Origin: Verrucomicrobiales bacterium
GTDB taxonomy: Bacteria; Verrucomicrobiota; Verrucomicrobiia; Verrucomicrobiales; Verrucomicrobiaceae
DNA length: 14,180 nt
Assembly: GCA_003506995.1 (NCBI GenBank)
Contig: DNXB01000444.1
Location: 5,909 to 20,088 of the forward strand
Direction: 5' to 3'
Shown piece after piece: positions 6,755 through 13,297 of this stretch (position 1 is its first letter; the number at the start of each line of letters is the position of its first letter). The notes under the pieces are model-generated. The model made no database searches and had not been told where the DNA came from. It was given only the letters and a program-made list of their open reading frames with translations. Position numbers and translations under genes: made by a program.

Positions 6755-7720
6755 ATGTCTGCAATATCCAACATGCGTTTTTTTTCCGGCGCACTGCTTG
6801 CTCTGGTCGTACTGGGGCTGCCGGCTCAAGCCGCAGAACCGGCGCAAAAATCGGCGGCGGCCAAACAAAAGGCGGCTGCACCCAAGCAACTGGCTTACGC
6901 ATCACCTGAAGCGGCGGTGCAGGCATTGATCGCGGCGGCGAAGGTTGCCGATGGCAAAGCGATGATCGCCATTCTCGGACCCGGTGCAAAGCCGCTGATT
7001 GAGTCGGGCGACGCTGTTTCCGACAAGGAACGTCGCACACGTTTTGTCGCCTCATACGAAGAGGCGAACAAGCTGGAGCGATCCGACGACGCAAAGGTCA
7101 TTCTGACGACCGGCAAGGATGCCTGGCCGTTTCCGATTCCTTTGGTCAAAGATGCGGCCGGCTGGCGCTTTGATACAGCTGCCGGCAAAGCTGAAATCCT
7201 TAATCGCCGCATCGGCAGCAATGAACTGTCGACGATACAGTCGATGCTGGCCTACGTAGATGCACAGCGCGATTACTACCGTTTGAATCCGCAAAAGGAC
7301 AAACTTCAGGGCTATGCGCAAAAGCTGGTCAGCAGCAAGGGCAAGCGCGATGGTCTTTATTACCCTACCAAGGCTGGGGAGCCGCTGAGTCCATTGGGTC
7401 CGCGGTTTGATGCGGCCAAGGCCGAGGGTTACGGTGGAGCAGGCGTAAAAACGACGGCTTATCACGGCTATCACTACCGAATTCTCAAGGGGCAGGGCGC
7501 GGATGCGCCGGGCGGTGCTTACGACTATCTGGCGCAAGGCAAGATGATCGGCGGTTTTGCGCTGATTGCCTGGCCGGCGACTTATCGCAACTCTGGTGTG
7601 ATGACCTTCATGGTCAATCATGACGGCGTTGTGTTCGAAAAGGATCTCGGACTGAATACGGCGAGTGTTGCGGGCAAGATCACTCGTTTCAATCCCGACG
7701 CGACTTGGAATAAGCTGTAA
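6755..7720 (+). CDS. DUF2950 family exported protein
   Basis: A 321-residue exported protein. ATG 6755 is preferred: AAGGA (6743-6747) sits 7 bases upstream and the protein then begins with a normal signal peptide (MSAISNMRFF, hydrophobic core, QAA-EP). An in-frame ATG at 6719 would add 12 residues but has AGGGGG only two bases away. After an Ala/Lys-rich linker comes the DUF2950 domain: YASPEAAVQALIAAAKVAD, DAWPFPIPLVKDAAGWRFDT, ILNRRIGSNELSTIQSMLAY with VDAQRDYY, then DGLYYPTKAGEPLSPLGP, TAYHGYHYRILKGQG, GFALIAWPATYRNSGVMTFM and a FNPDATW-type end. Length and motif order match the family. Function unknown. It is cotranscribed, by position, with DUF3300. No clear terminator is seen after the stop; the next ~190 bases are AT-rich and without a gene. 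Confidence 0.92.
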   Translation: MSAISNMRFFSGALLALVVLGLPAQAAEPAQKSAAAKQKAAAPKQLAYASPEAAVQALIAAAKVADGKAMIAILGPGAKPLIESGDAVSDKERRTRFVASYEEANKLERSDDAKVILTTGKDAWPFPIPLVKDAAGWRFDTAAGKAEILNRRIGSNELSTIQSMLAYVDAQRDYYRLNPQKDKLQGYAQKLVSSKGKRDGLYYPTKAGEPLSPLGPRFDAAKAEGYGGAGVKTTAYHGYHYRILKGQGADAPGGAYDYLAQGKMIGGFALIAWPATYRNSGVMTFMVNHDGVVFEKDLGLNTASVAGKITRFNPDATWNKL

Positions 7721-7884
7721 AGAAGCAAGCTGCAGTTCCTGTAGTGGAAGTGCCCGGTATCGCCAGAGACGGAGGAGTCGCTGATGATATATCGTAAATA
7801 TTTGTTTTTAAAGGATTTTGTGTGTTTCTTGGGGTTTTTGATCATTGGGCGTCTCCCCTTATTTGAGTAGCAGGTAGCTTTGAA

Positions 7885-7912
7885 GTCCAATCCCAAACTG
7901 AGGAGATTGGAC
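7885..7912 (+). promoter_or_regulatory. Hairpin enclosing the transposase ribosome-binding site
   Basis: GTCCAATC (7885-7892) and GATTGGAC (7905-7912) form a perfect 8-bp stem with a 12-base loop. The loop holds most of the Shine-Dalgarno GAGGAG (7900-7905), and the stem ends directly at the ATG at 7913. This would limit translation of the transposase gene, including translation of read-through messages. Such protective hairpins are known near the ends of several insertion sequences. Confidence 0.5.
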
Positions 7913-8175
7913 ATGAAAAAGCGTTTTACCGAAGAGCAGATTATTGGTTTTTTGGGCGAGGCCGAGGCTGGGCTTCCCGTCAAAGAGTTGTGCCGTCGAC
8001 ACGGCTTTCTGACGCGAGTTATTACCTTTGGCGCAGCAAATTTGGTGGCATGAGCGTCACGGATGCCAAGCGTCAGAAGGCACTGGAAATCGAGAACGCC
8101 CGTCTGAAGAAGCTGTTAGCCGAGTCGGTGCTGGAGAACGAGATCACTCGCGAGGGCTTGAGAAAAAAGTGGTAG
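7913..8175 (+). pseudogene. IS3-family transposase OrfA, frameshifted
   Basis: OrfA is the small helix-turn-helix and leucine-zipper protein that binds the IS ends. The first frame reads MKKRFTEEQIIGFLGEAEAG, then LPVKELCRRHGF. At 8001-8004 one T has been lost (GGCTTTCTGAC for GGCTTTTCTGAC). The other frame continues the family sequence: SDASYYLWRSKFGGMSVTDA, then EIENARLKKLLAESVLENEI with TREGLRKKW and TAG. Together they give 87 residues, the exact family length. The lesion is in a T run, so a base-call error is possible, but the missing OrfB shows the element is defective in any case. Confidence 0.9.
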
Positions 8176-8296
8176 GCGCAATTCCTCCATCGTGGTGAGC
8201 CACTTTCTCTCAGAAAGGGCGCCACGCGTTTCCCGTGTCGTCATCGCCGTAGCCGACAAGGCGTTTATTACTTTCACGTTATCACTCCTGGAAAGT

Positions 8297-8320
8297 TGCG
8301 GTCGCTCTTCGGCGACCGCA
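8297..8320 (-). terminator. Possible terminator hairpin of the membrane-protein gene
   Basis: TGCGGTCGC (8297-8305) and GCGACCGCA (8312-8320) make a perfect GC-rich 9-bp stem with a 6-base loop, 67 bases past the stop of the minus-strand gene. Read on the minus strand the stem is followed by AACTTTCC, a weak T tract. On the plus strand no T run follows. A terminator is the simplest reading. Confidence 0.4.
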
Positions 8321-8387
8321 GAGAACTCATAACGTTACTCGGCATCAGCATCAGCAATTCCCGCGAGTCCTCACTGTTGAAGGCACA

Positions 8388-9608
8388 TCAGAGCAGCATT
8401 TCCAGGAGCTTCCCAATCAGTTCCTCGATGGGCATCGCAGTCAGTAGCAGAGGCAGCATCGGTGCGAGCACCGCTACAGCGATCCAGAACGCAGCTTCCC
8501 GCGTAAAGGGAACGTAGCGCATCTCCCGGATGATGCCCAAAGTGGTGTCGAGATCCGTCATCGCGGAGACCTCGGCCACGTTCAGAAGTTCGCTTTTGTC
8601 ACGGGCTTCATCGCGTAGCCAGCGCTTGTCGAAAGCATCCACGACGCGCCCGGCAAATGCGCCATACTCTGCGTTGCCTCTGAGTTTTGCGGCCGTCAAC
8701 TGTCGTGCGAACGGCAGCAGCGGGCCCAGCACCAGGAAGAATACGAATGTAACCATCAGGGCAATTTCGATCTGGAAATGAGTGAGCGTCTCTGTGCCGT
8801 AGAGGATGCGATTCGCGATGAGAGATGACAGCATTGCGCCGTGACCCAGAGCCAGCGGAATGTAGGCGTAGCTGGTTTGTCCGATAAATCCCAAGCCTGC
8901 GACGCGGTCCGGATTAGTGGGAACGAGCTGCAGGTCGAGGCGTGATATCCGCCACAGCAGCATCGCCCAGATCAGAATCCGGTAGTACCAGCGTAATGTT
9001 AAAAACTGAAATATCGGCATGCTGATCAAATCAAACCATGACCCGGCGAGCGACCGTCCGCTGCCATCTACTCCCGCTGATCCGTGCCAGCTGGTTGCGC
9101 CCGCAGGGATCTCATTCAGCGAGACATAAAGGCCGGCGTGGTGGGCGATCGCCAGAAATAATACATACAGCAGAATCACGACCTCAGCGAGCCACGAGTC
9201 GCGCATCCGCACCGCAGAAGCAACCGCTCCACGAAAGTGTGGTAATGCCGACTGCGGCACGATGTCCCGTTCGACGAACTGACGCAATGAATCACGAACA
9301 CGCGCATCGACACCGATCTCCGCCAGTATCAGCAGAGGTAACGCGATCAGGAAGCGTACGTGTACGCTCGCATCCAGCAGGAACGGCATGTTAGTGGATG
9401 CATTGAGTGCCTGTCCCTCGAGTGCGGCGAGCAACAGCAGCGGTACCCATGTAATGAGTGCCAGAAAAGCGCAGCGGTGCCAGCGAAGTTCACTGAGTTC
9501 ATCGCCACGCAGCCGTGCCCAGCGCAGGGAGCGGACCAGGGGGCCGCCGTCGAACAGTGCCAGATCATGCGTGGGAGGGGGCGCGAGCTTGCTCACTTCG
9601 TCAGTCAC
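8388..9608 (-). CDS. Uncharacterised seven-helix integral membrane protein
   Basis: A 406-residue protein with hydrophobic segments at about 46-66, 82-101, 140-165, 193-222, 243-264, 280-302 and 374-396. The start is GTG 9608, with GGGGATAGGA directly upstream. The N-terminal ~40 residues and the charged segment ~305-370 (KLRGNAEYGAFAGRVVDAFD, KRWLRDEARDKSELLNVAEV) are probably soluble. Recognisable landmarks are LRWYYRILIWAMLLWRISRL and LQLVPTNPDRVAGLGFIG, which I recall as a conserved block of a proteobacterial hypothetical membrane family; I know no function or Pfam name for it. It is divergent from the SYLF gene and shares its 331-base control region. The downstream hairpin at 8297-8320 suggests it is transcribed alone. 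Confidence 0.8.
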   Translation of the reverse strand: MTDEVSKLAPPPTHDLALFDGGPLVRSLRWARLRGDELSELRWHRCAFLALITWVPLLLLAALEGQALNASTNMPFLLDASVHVRFLIALPLLILAEIGVDARVRDSLRQFVERDIVPQSALPHFRGAVASAVRMRDSWLAEVVILLYVLFLAIAHHAGLYVSLNEIPAGATSWHGSAGVDGSGRSLAGSWFDLISMPIFQFLTLRWYYRILIWAMLLWRISRLDLQLVPTNPDRVAGLGFIGQTSYAYIPLALGHGAMLSSLIANRILYGTETLTHFQIEIALMVTFVFFLVLGPLLPFARQLTAAKLRGNAEYGAFAGRVVDAFDKRWLRDEARDKSELLNVAEVSAMTDLDTTLGIIREMRYVPFTREAAFWIAVAVLAPMLPLLLTAMPIEELIGKLLEMLL

Positions 9609-9728
9609 TCCTATCCCCGGCGCGGCTTGTCAGCGAAAAAAGTCCGTTCATCGCACCAATCCAAAATAGGTTACCGCGACTTGTCTCCACGTCATTGAGA
9701 GCACACTTCCAATCTTGCATTGTAGTCA

Positions 9729-9758
9729 GGCAGTTGGAGGCAGTTGGAGGCAGTTGGG
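9729..9758. repeat. 10-bp tandem repeat, three copies
   Basis: GGCAGTTGGA is repeated three times head to tail (9729-9738, 9739-9748, 9749-9758; the last copy ends in G). The period is about one helical turn. It lies in the divergent control region, 41 bases before the first dyad motif. It could be a phased protein-binding array or a replication-slippage product. Confidence 0.85.
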
Positions 9759-9798
9759 ATTCTTTTGGCCAGTTTAGGCGGGCAGCGATGCACATCCA

Positions 9799-9816
9799 AT
9801 TGGCCTTTGGTCCCAT
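9799..9816. promoter_or_regulatory. Dyad motif, copy 1
   Basis: ATTGGCCTTTGGTCCCAT, an imperfect inverted repeat. It matches copy 2 at 15 of 18 positions. Its centre is exactly 60 bases upstream of that of copy 2. A regulator-binding site is inferred; the protein is unknown. Confidence 0.45.
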
Positions 9817-9858
9817 TGAGGAAGGCTTTCCGTACGCATCGTCGCCGCTGCCTGCCTG

Positions 9859-9876
9859 ATTGGCCTTAGGTCTAAT
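9859..9876. promoter_or_regulatory. Dyad motif, copy 2
   Basis: ATTGGCCTTAGGTCTAAT, symmetrical at 12 of 18 positions, 63 bases before the SYLF start codon. The position fits an activator site just upstream of a promoter. No convincing -35/-10 pair could be placed between it and the gene. Confidence 0.5.
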
Positions 9877-9939
9877 TCTCCAATTGCGGGACGGGGCGGA
9901 CAATTGATGGCAGCATTCCTCAACCTAAAGGATTTCATT

Positions 9940-10500
9940 ATGACGAACAAATTTCGATTCATCCGCACAACGTTGCTGTGTCTGTGGGCAAGTCTGGCTA
10001 TGCTCGGTGCAGGCGTAGCCGGTGCAGCGTCTGGACCGCAGATCGATATGGAAGTGCAGGCAGCACTGAAGACGTTATACGCCAGTTCACCGACCGCCAA
10101 GGCACTGGGCGACAGGGCGACGGGCATCCTGGTATTCCCGAAGATCGTTAAGGCCGGTTTCGTCATCGGCGGTCAGGACGGCGACGGTGCGTTGCTCAAG
10201 CGGGGCAAACGGGTGGCCTACTACAATGCCGCGGCGCTCTCCGTCGGCCTTCAGGCTGGCGTTCAGTCGTTCGCGTTCGCGATTTTCTTCATGAGAGACG
10301 CGGACATGGAAGCTTTTGAGAAAAGCAATGGCTTCGAGATCGGTGTTGGCCCGAGTATTGTGGTTCTGGATTCCGGGGCAGGACAGGACATCAATACATT
10401 AACGAGTAAATCCGATGTCTACGCATTCGTATACGGTCAAACGGGGCTGATGGCGGGCGTCGGTCTGCAGGGCACGAAGATAACCAAGGTTGATCGCTGA
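9940..10500 (+). CDS. SYLF-domain (Ysc84-type) exported lipid-binding protein
   Basis: A 186-residue exported protein. ATG 9940 is chosen over the upstream ATG at 9907 because AAGGA (9929-9933) sits 6 bases before it and the protein then opens with a standard signal peptide (residues 1-29, cleavage near VAGA-ASG). The mature protein is a single SYLF domain. LGDRATGILVFPKIVKAGFV and IGGQDGDGALL form the core, followed by AYYNAAALSVGLQAGVQSFA, the FFMRDADMEAFEKSNGFEIG block, and a C-terminal YAFVYGQTGLMAGVGLQGTK strand pair. SYLF domains bind phosphoinositide or other anionic lipids in eukaryotes; bacterial exported members are uncharacterised and tied to the envelope. The gene stands alone, with two copies of a dyad motif upstream. 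Confidence 0.93.
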   Translation: MTNKFRFIRTTLLCLWASLAMLGAGVAGAASGPQIDMEVQAALKTLYASSPTAKALGDRATGILVFPKIVKAGFVIGGQDGDGALLKRGKRVAYYNAAALSVGLQAGVQSFAFAIFFMRDADMEAFEKSNGFEIGVGPSIVVLDSGAGQDINTLTSKSDVYAFVYGQTGLMAGVGLQGTKITKVDR

Positions 10501-10615
10501 TCCCCTATCTGGTGTTTATCCGGACAGGGCCGCGATATCCATGCCCCGGCTTCTTTGCTCTTCCAGAGGAAATTCGCCGGCGGTTTGGAAACTCAGTGAA
10601 AGTGTCCGAAGAAAC

Positions 10616-10653
10616 GGGTGAAGCCCAGGCAGGAGGGTGAAGCCCAGGCAAGA
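10616..10653. repeat. 19-bp tandem direct repeat, two copies
   Basis: A 19-base unit beginning GGGTGAAGCCCAGGCA is present at 10616-10634 and 10635-10653, with one mismatch. It lies in the 327-base gap between the SYLF gene and the sulfatase gene. No reading frame there looks real. Recent slippage or a paired binding site are both possible. Confidence 0.85.
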
Positions 10654-10673
10654 AGGGGGCGTTGAGCTGCCGG

Positions 10674-10687
10674 AATGTCGCGACATT
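10674..10687. repeat. Perfect 14-bp palindrome AATGTCGCGACATT
   Basis: The arms AATGTCG and CGACATT abut without a spacer. The size and symmetry suit a dimeric repressor or activator site. It lies 24 bases before dyad copy 3 and 154 bases before the sulfatase start. The regulator is unknown. Confidence 0.55.
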
Positions 10688-10710
10688 TGGAAGCCTTTCG
10701 ATCCGAAACA

Positions 10711-10728
10711 GTAGGACCAAGGTCCAAT
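10711..10728. promoter_or_regulatory. Dyad motif, copy 3 (diverged)
   Basis: GTAGGACCAAGGTCCAAT, centred on GGACC-AA-GGTCC, with the same length and same centre of symmetry as the two copies before the SYLF gene (12 and 11 of 18 positions shared). It lies about 100 bases before the sulfatase start. It suggests the SYLF and sulfatase genes share a regulator; the link is weaker than that between copies 1 and 2. Confidence 0.35.
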
Positions 10729-10827
10729 TTCGTTCCGTCAGCGTCTACTTATCCTGTCTTTGTACCGGGGACGTATGGGTTGCGCCATGCGTTCCTCTTT
10801 ATGTGATCTATTGGAGCAAAAAAAGTC

Positions 10828-12499
10828 ATGGAAAAAGTCGATCAATCGGCAGGCGGGCCCTACAACATCGTGTTCATCCTGACGGACCAGGAGCGCCATT
10901 TCCGCCAGGACGAGCTCCCCAAGGACTACCGCCTGCCTGCCCACGAGCGGCTGGCGAAGAGCGGCGTGGTCTTCGAAAACCACCGCATCAACTCCTGCGT
11001 ATGTACGTCCTCGCGTTCGGTGATCTATACGGGTCTTCACATCCAACAGACCAAGATGTTCGACAACACGAACTTTCCCTGGATGAAGAGCATGTCAACC
11101 GACATTAAGACGCTCGGCCACCAGCTCCGCGAGGCCGGCTACTACACCGCCTACAAGGGAAAATGGCACCTCACCCGTGAGTTCGAGACCGACAACAAGC
11201 TCGACGCGCCGACGAAGATATTCACCAAGGAGATGGAAGCCTACGGCTTTTCCGATTACCTCGGTGTCGGCGACATCATTGCGCACACGCAGGGTGGTTA
11301 CCTGCACGACGGCATGATCGCCGCTGCAGCAGCGAGCTGGCTGCGCGGCAAGGCAGCCGATCTCGCGAATGAGAACAAACCCTGGTTCCTCGCAGTGAAT
11401 CTGGTCAACCCGCATGATGTGATGTTTTACGACACGGACCAACCGGGACAGCCGGTGCAGAGCAAGAACGCGCTGACCCATCTCGCTGGTGACCCGGCGC
11501 ACGCGATGTACGCCAATCAGTGGGACTTCGAGCTGCCGGTCAGCTTCTCGCAAGCAGTCGACGCGCCCGGGCGCCCCCCTGCACACACCGATTTCGCCAT
11601 CGCTGATTCCGTCATGACCGGGCATGTCCCCGTGGAGGACACTTGGCGTTGGCGCAAGCGGCATAACTTTCTACCTCAACGCGCTGCGCGACGTGGACCG
11701 CCACATCATGACCGTGCTCGACGAGCTGGAAGACCGCGGCCTCGCCGACAACACTATCGTCATCCTGACATCGGACCATGGCGAACTCGGCGGCGCGCAC
11801 CAGATGACAGGCAAGGGTTCCAGCTCCTACCGCGAGCAGAACAACGTGCCGCTGATCGTGGCGCATCCGGCCTATGCGGGCGGCAAACGCTGCCAGGCCG
11901 TGACCACGCACCTCGACCTCGCGCCGACCCTGATCTCGCTCACCAACGCGAGCCCCGAGAAGAAAGCGGCGATCACCAAGGATCTTCCGGGCAAGGATTT
12001 TTCCTCTGTGCTCGCCGCCCCGGAGCAGGCGCGCGTCGACACTGTGCGCGACGGCCAGCTGTACTGTTTCAACATGTTCGCCACGCTGGACGGCAACTTT
12101 CTGCAGAAGGCCAGCGTCTTGCTGAAGCAGCCGGGCGGTGCGGCGAAGATCAAGGAATCCGGGCTGCGTCCGGACATGATGAAACGCGGTGCCATCCGCA
12201 GCGTGTTTGATGGCCGCTACCAGTTCACGCGCTACTTTTCCCCCAAGCAGCACAACCGGCCCGCCTCGATCGAGGAATTATTCGAATTCAACGACGTAGA
12301 GCTGTTCGACCACCAGAACGACCCGCACGAACTCGACAACCTCGCAATGGATCGGCAGAAGAATGCCGACCTGCTCATGACTATGAATGCCAAGCTGAAC
12401 CGGCTGATCGATGAAGAGGTGGGCGAGGATGTCGGGCAGATGTTGCCCGGCGGCGTGGATGGCGGCTGGGTGGCGACGCCCGCCGTGCACGATCTGTGA
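10828..12499 (+). pseudogene. Type I sulfatase (alkaline-phosphatase superfamily), frameshifted
   Basis: Would be a cytoplasmic arylsulfatase-like hydrolase of about 556 residues; no signal peptide. Frame 1 (to ~11670) has the metal-binding NIVFILTDQERH, the formylglycine site region INSCVCTSSRSVIYTG (Cys59), KGKWHLT and NLVNPHDVMFYDTDQPG. At 11671 an extra base moves the frame (AACTTT-C-TACCTC). The second frame continues with YLNALRDVDRHIMTVLDELE, then the metal ligands TSDHGELGGAH, REQNNVPLIVAHP and HLDLAPTLISL, ending normally at TGA 12499. The formylglycine motif usually reads C-x-P/A-S-R; here Pro61 is Ser (TCC, one transition from CCC), which would hinder maturation. GGAG (10813-10816) lies 11 bases before the ATG. 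The single indel could be a base-call error; with the motif change, loss of function is likelier. Confidence 0.85.
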
Positions 12500-12505
12500 C
12501 CATTT

Positions 12506-12547
12506 AAGGATCCGGCCGACACTTGTGGCCAGGTCCTTCTTCTTGTT
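12506..12547 (+). terminator. Rho-independent terminator after the sulfatase gene
   Basis: AAGGATCCGGCC (12506-12517) pairs with GGCCAGGTCCTT (12527-12538) across a 9-base loop, with one mismatch and one G-U pair. A T-rich run, CTTCTTGTT, follows at 12539-12547. It lies 7 bases after the sulfatase stop. Confidence 0.55.
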
Positions 12548-12959
12548 CCGCTTGGTCAAACGTGTGGCGCGCTGAAACTCGTGCAATCCGGCGCTAGATC
12601 AGAAGCGACTGCAACGTCGCCACAATAAAGCAACACGAGGAAGGCGCCAAACACGGCAACGCCACAATCAGTAAATGCGCCGGGTGACGCGTCGCTCAAC
12701 GCCGTTGACCGATTGGAGATCATCAATCTCTTTGGATCGTAGTCGAAAATCCACGACGCGGACAAGCCCGGCGAGTTCCTGTCCGTGTTCAAGGAAACGG
12801 TAGAACTCATGTAAATGAGTGGCGGCAAAGTCGTTGCGAGGGGCTGACGCGAGGCACGCAATCCATGCCGGATCGGGTTAAAGCTTTCGCAGCTGCGAAG
12901 AGCCAGCGCCGGCATGCGCTGCCCCCTTAGGTCTTCACCAGCCAAACCGACAGCTAGGC

Positions 12960-13112
12960 CAGGGGTGTCTGTACTTTCAAGTGTTTTCGATCACGGACGG
13001 CGGAGCACCGTCGGTCGCGGTGACGGGCAATTACAAATTTACGGCGGCTAAGAAGGGCAACACTTGGAAATTCAGTCACTGGGTCGCCAATGGGGATCAG
13101 TCTCTCGCCTAG
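12960..13112 (+). pseudogene. Possible C-terminal gene fragment
   Basis: The plus-strand frame reads LYFQVFSITDGGAPSVAVTG, then NYKFTAAKKGNTWKFSHWVA and ends NGDQSLA-TAG. The alternation of short strands and the TGNYKFT...WKFSHW pattern look like the last strands of a small NTF2/SnoaL-like alpha-beta fold. No start codon with a ribosome-binding site and no recognisable N-terminal part exist upstream; a TAA in this frame lies at 12879-12881. I do not recognise the family with certainty. It may be chance. Confidence 0.22.
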
Positions 13113-13211
13113 CGGAATCCATCTAGTTGACGAGCGCTCCACGTTCCCCGTTCTTTGTGATCTGCGGATATTCCTGCCGGGCCCGCGATCACACCCCATG
13201 ATCGAGTCTGC

Positions 13212-13227
13212 GCACCAATATTGGTGC
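13212..13227. promoter_or_regulatory. Perfect 16-bp palindrome resembling an NtrC site
   Basis: GCACCAATATTGGTGC is a perfect inverted repeat. NtrC sites read TGCACCA-N3-TGGTGCA; here the spacing is one base longer and the left flank differs. A TTGGCAGGG at 13244-13252 resembles the -24 element of a sigma-54 promoter, but no proper -12 element follows. No nitrogen-metabolism gene lies beside it. It may be the leftover of a lost nitrogen-regulated promoter. Confidence 0.35.
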
Positions 13228-13297
13228 ATGCGATGGCCGCGGCTTGGCAGGGATTCACCGTCGGGAATGAAATGATTTCCGTCCTGGCCTTGCGCTT

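Larger units (their letters stand above)
7880..8240 (+). mobile_element. Remnant of an IS3-family (IS407-like) insertion sequence
   Basis: Only the OrfA end of the element is recognisable. OrfB, with the DDE integrase core, is absent; at most a decayed start remains (frame 8197-8335 contains FLSERAPRVSRVV, resembling the LSERRALRV motif near the start of OrfB of this group). No terminal inverted repeats or target duplications could be identified, so the borders are approximate. The remnant sits between the DUF2950 gene and the membrane-protein gene and cannot move on its own. Confidence 0.55.
12548..13297. other. Stretch without an intact gene
   Basis: About 750 bases between the sulfatase terminator and the MscS gene. 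Open frames here are short, lack ribosome-binding sites and have no recognisable family. The minus-strand frame 12556-12945 (129 codons) shows no motif and is read as chance or decayed sequence. The only protein-like piece is the fragment ending at 13112. A perfect 16-bp palindrome lies at 13212-13227. The region is best seen as eroded genes plus a leftover control site. Confidence 0.5.

Noticed and set aside
10505..10720. 71-codon minus-strand frame between the SYLF and sulfatase genes
   Set aside because: It spans the 19-bp tandem repeats and the palindrome, has no protein motif and no supported start.
12556..12945. 129-codon minus-strand frame
   Set aside because: No ribosome-binding site, no recognisable motif, odd composition; overlaps the sulfatase terminator flank. 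Read as chance.
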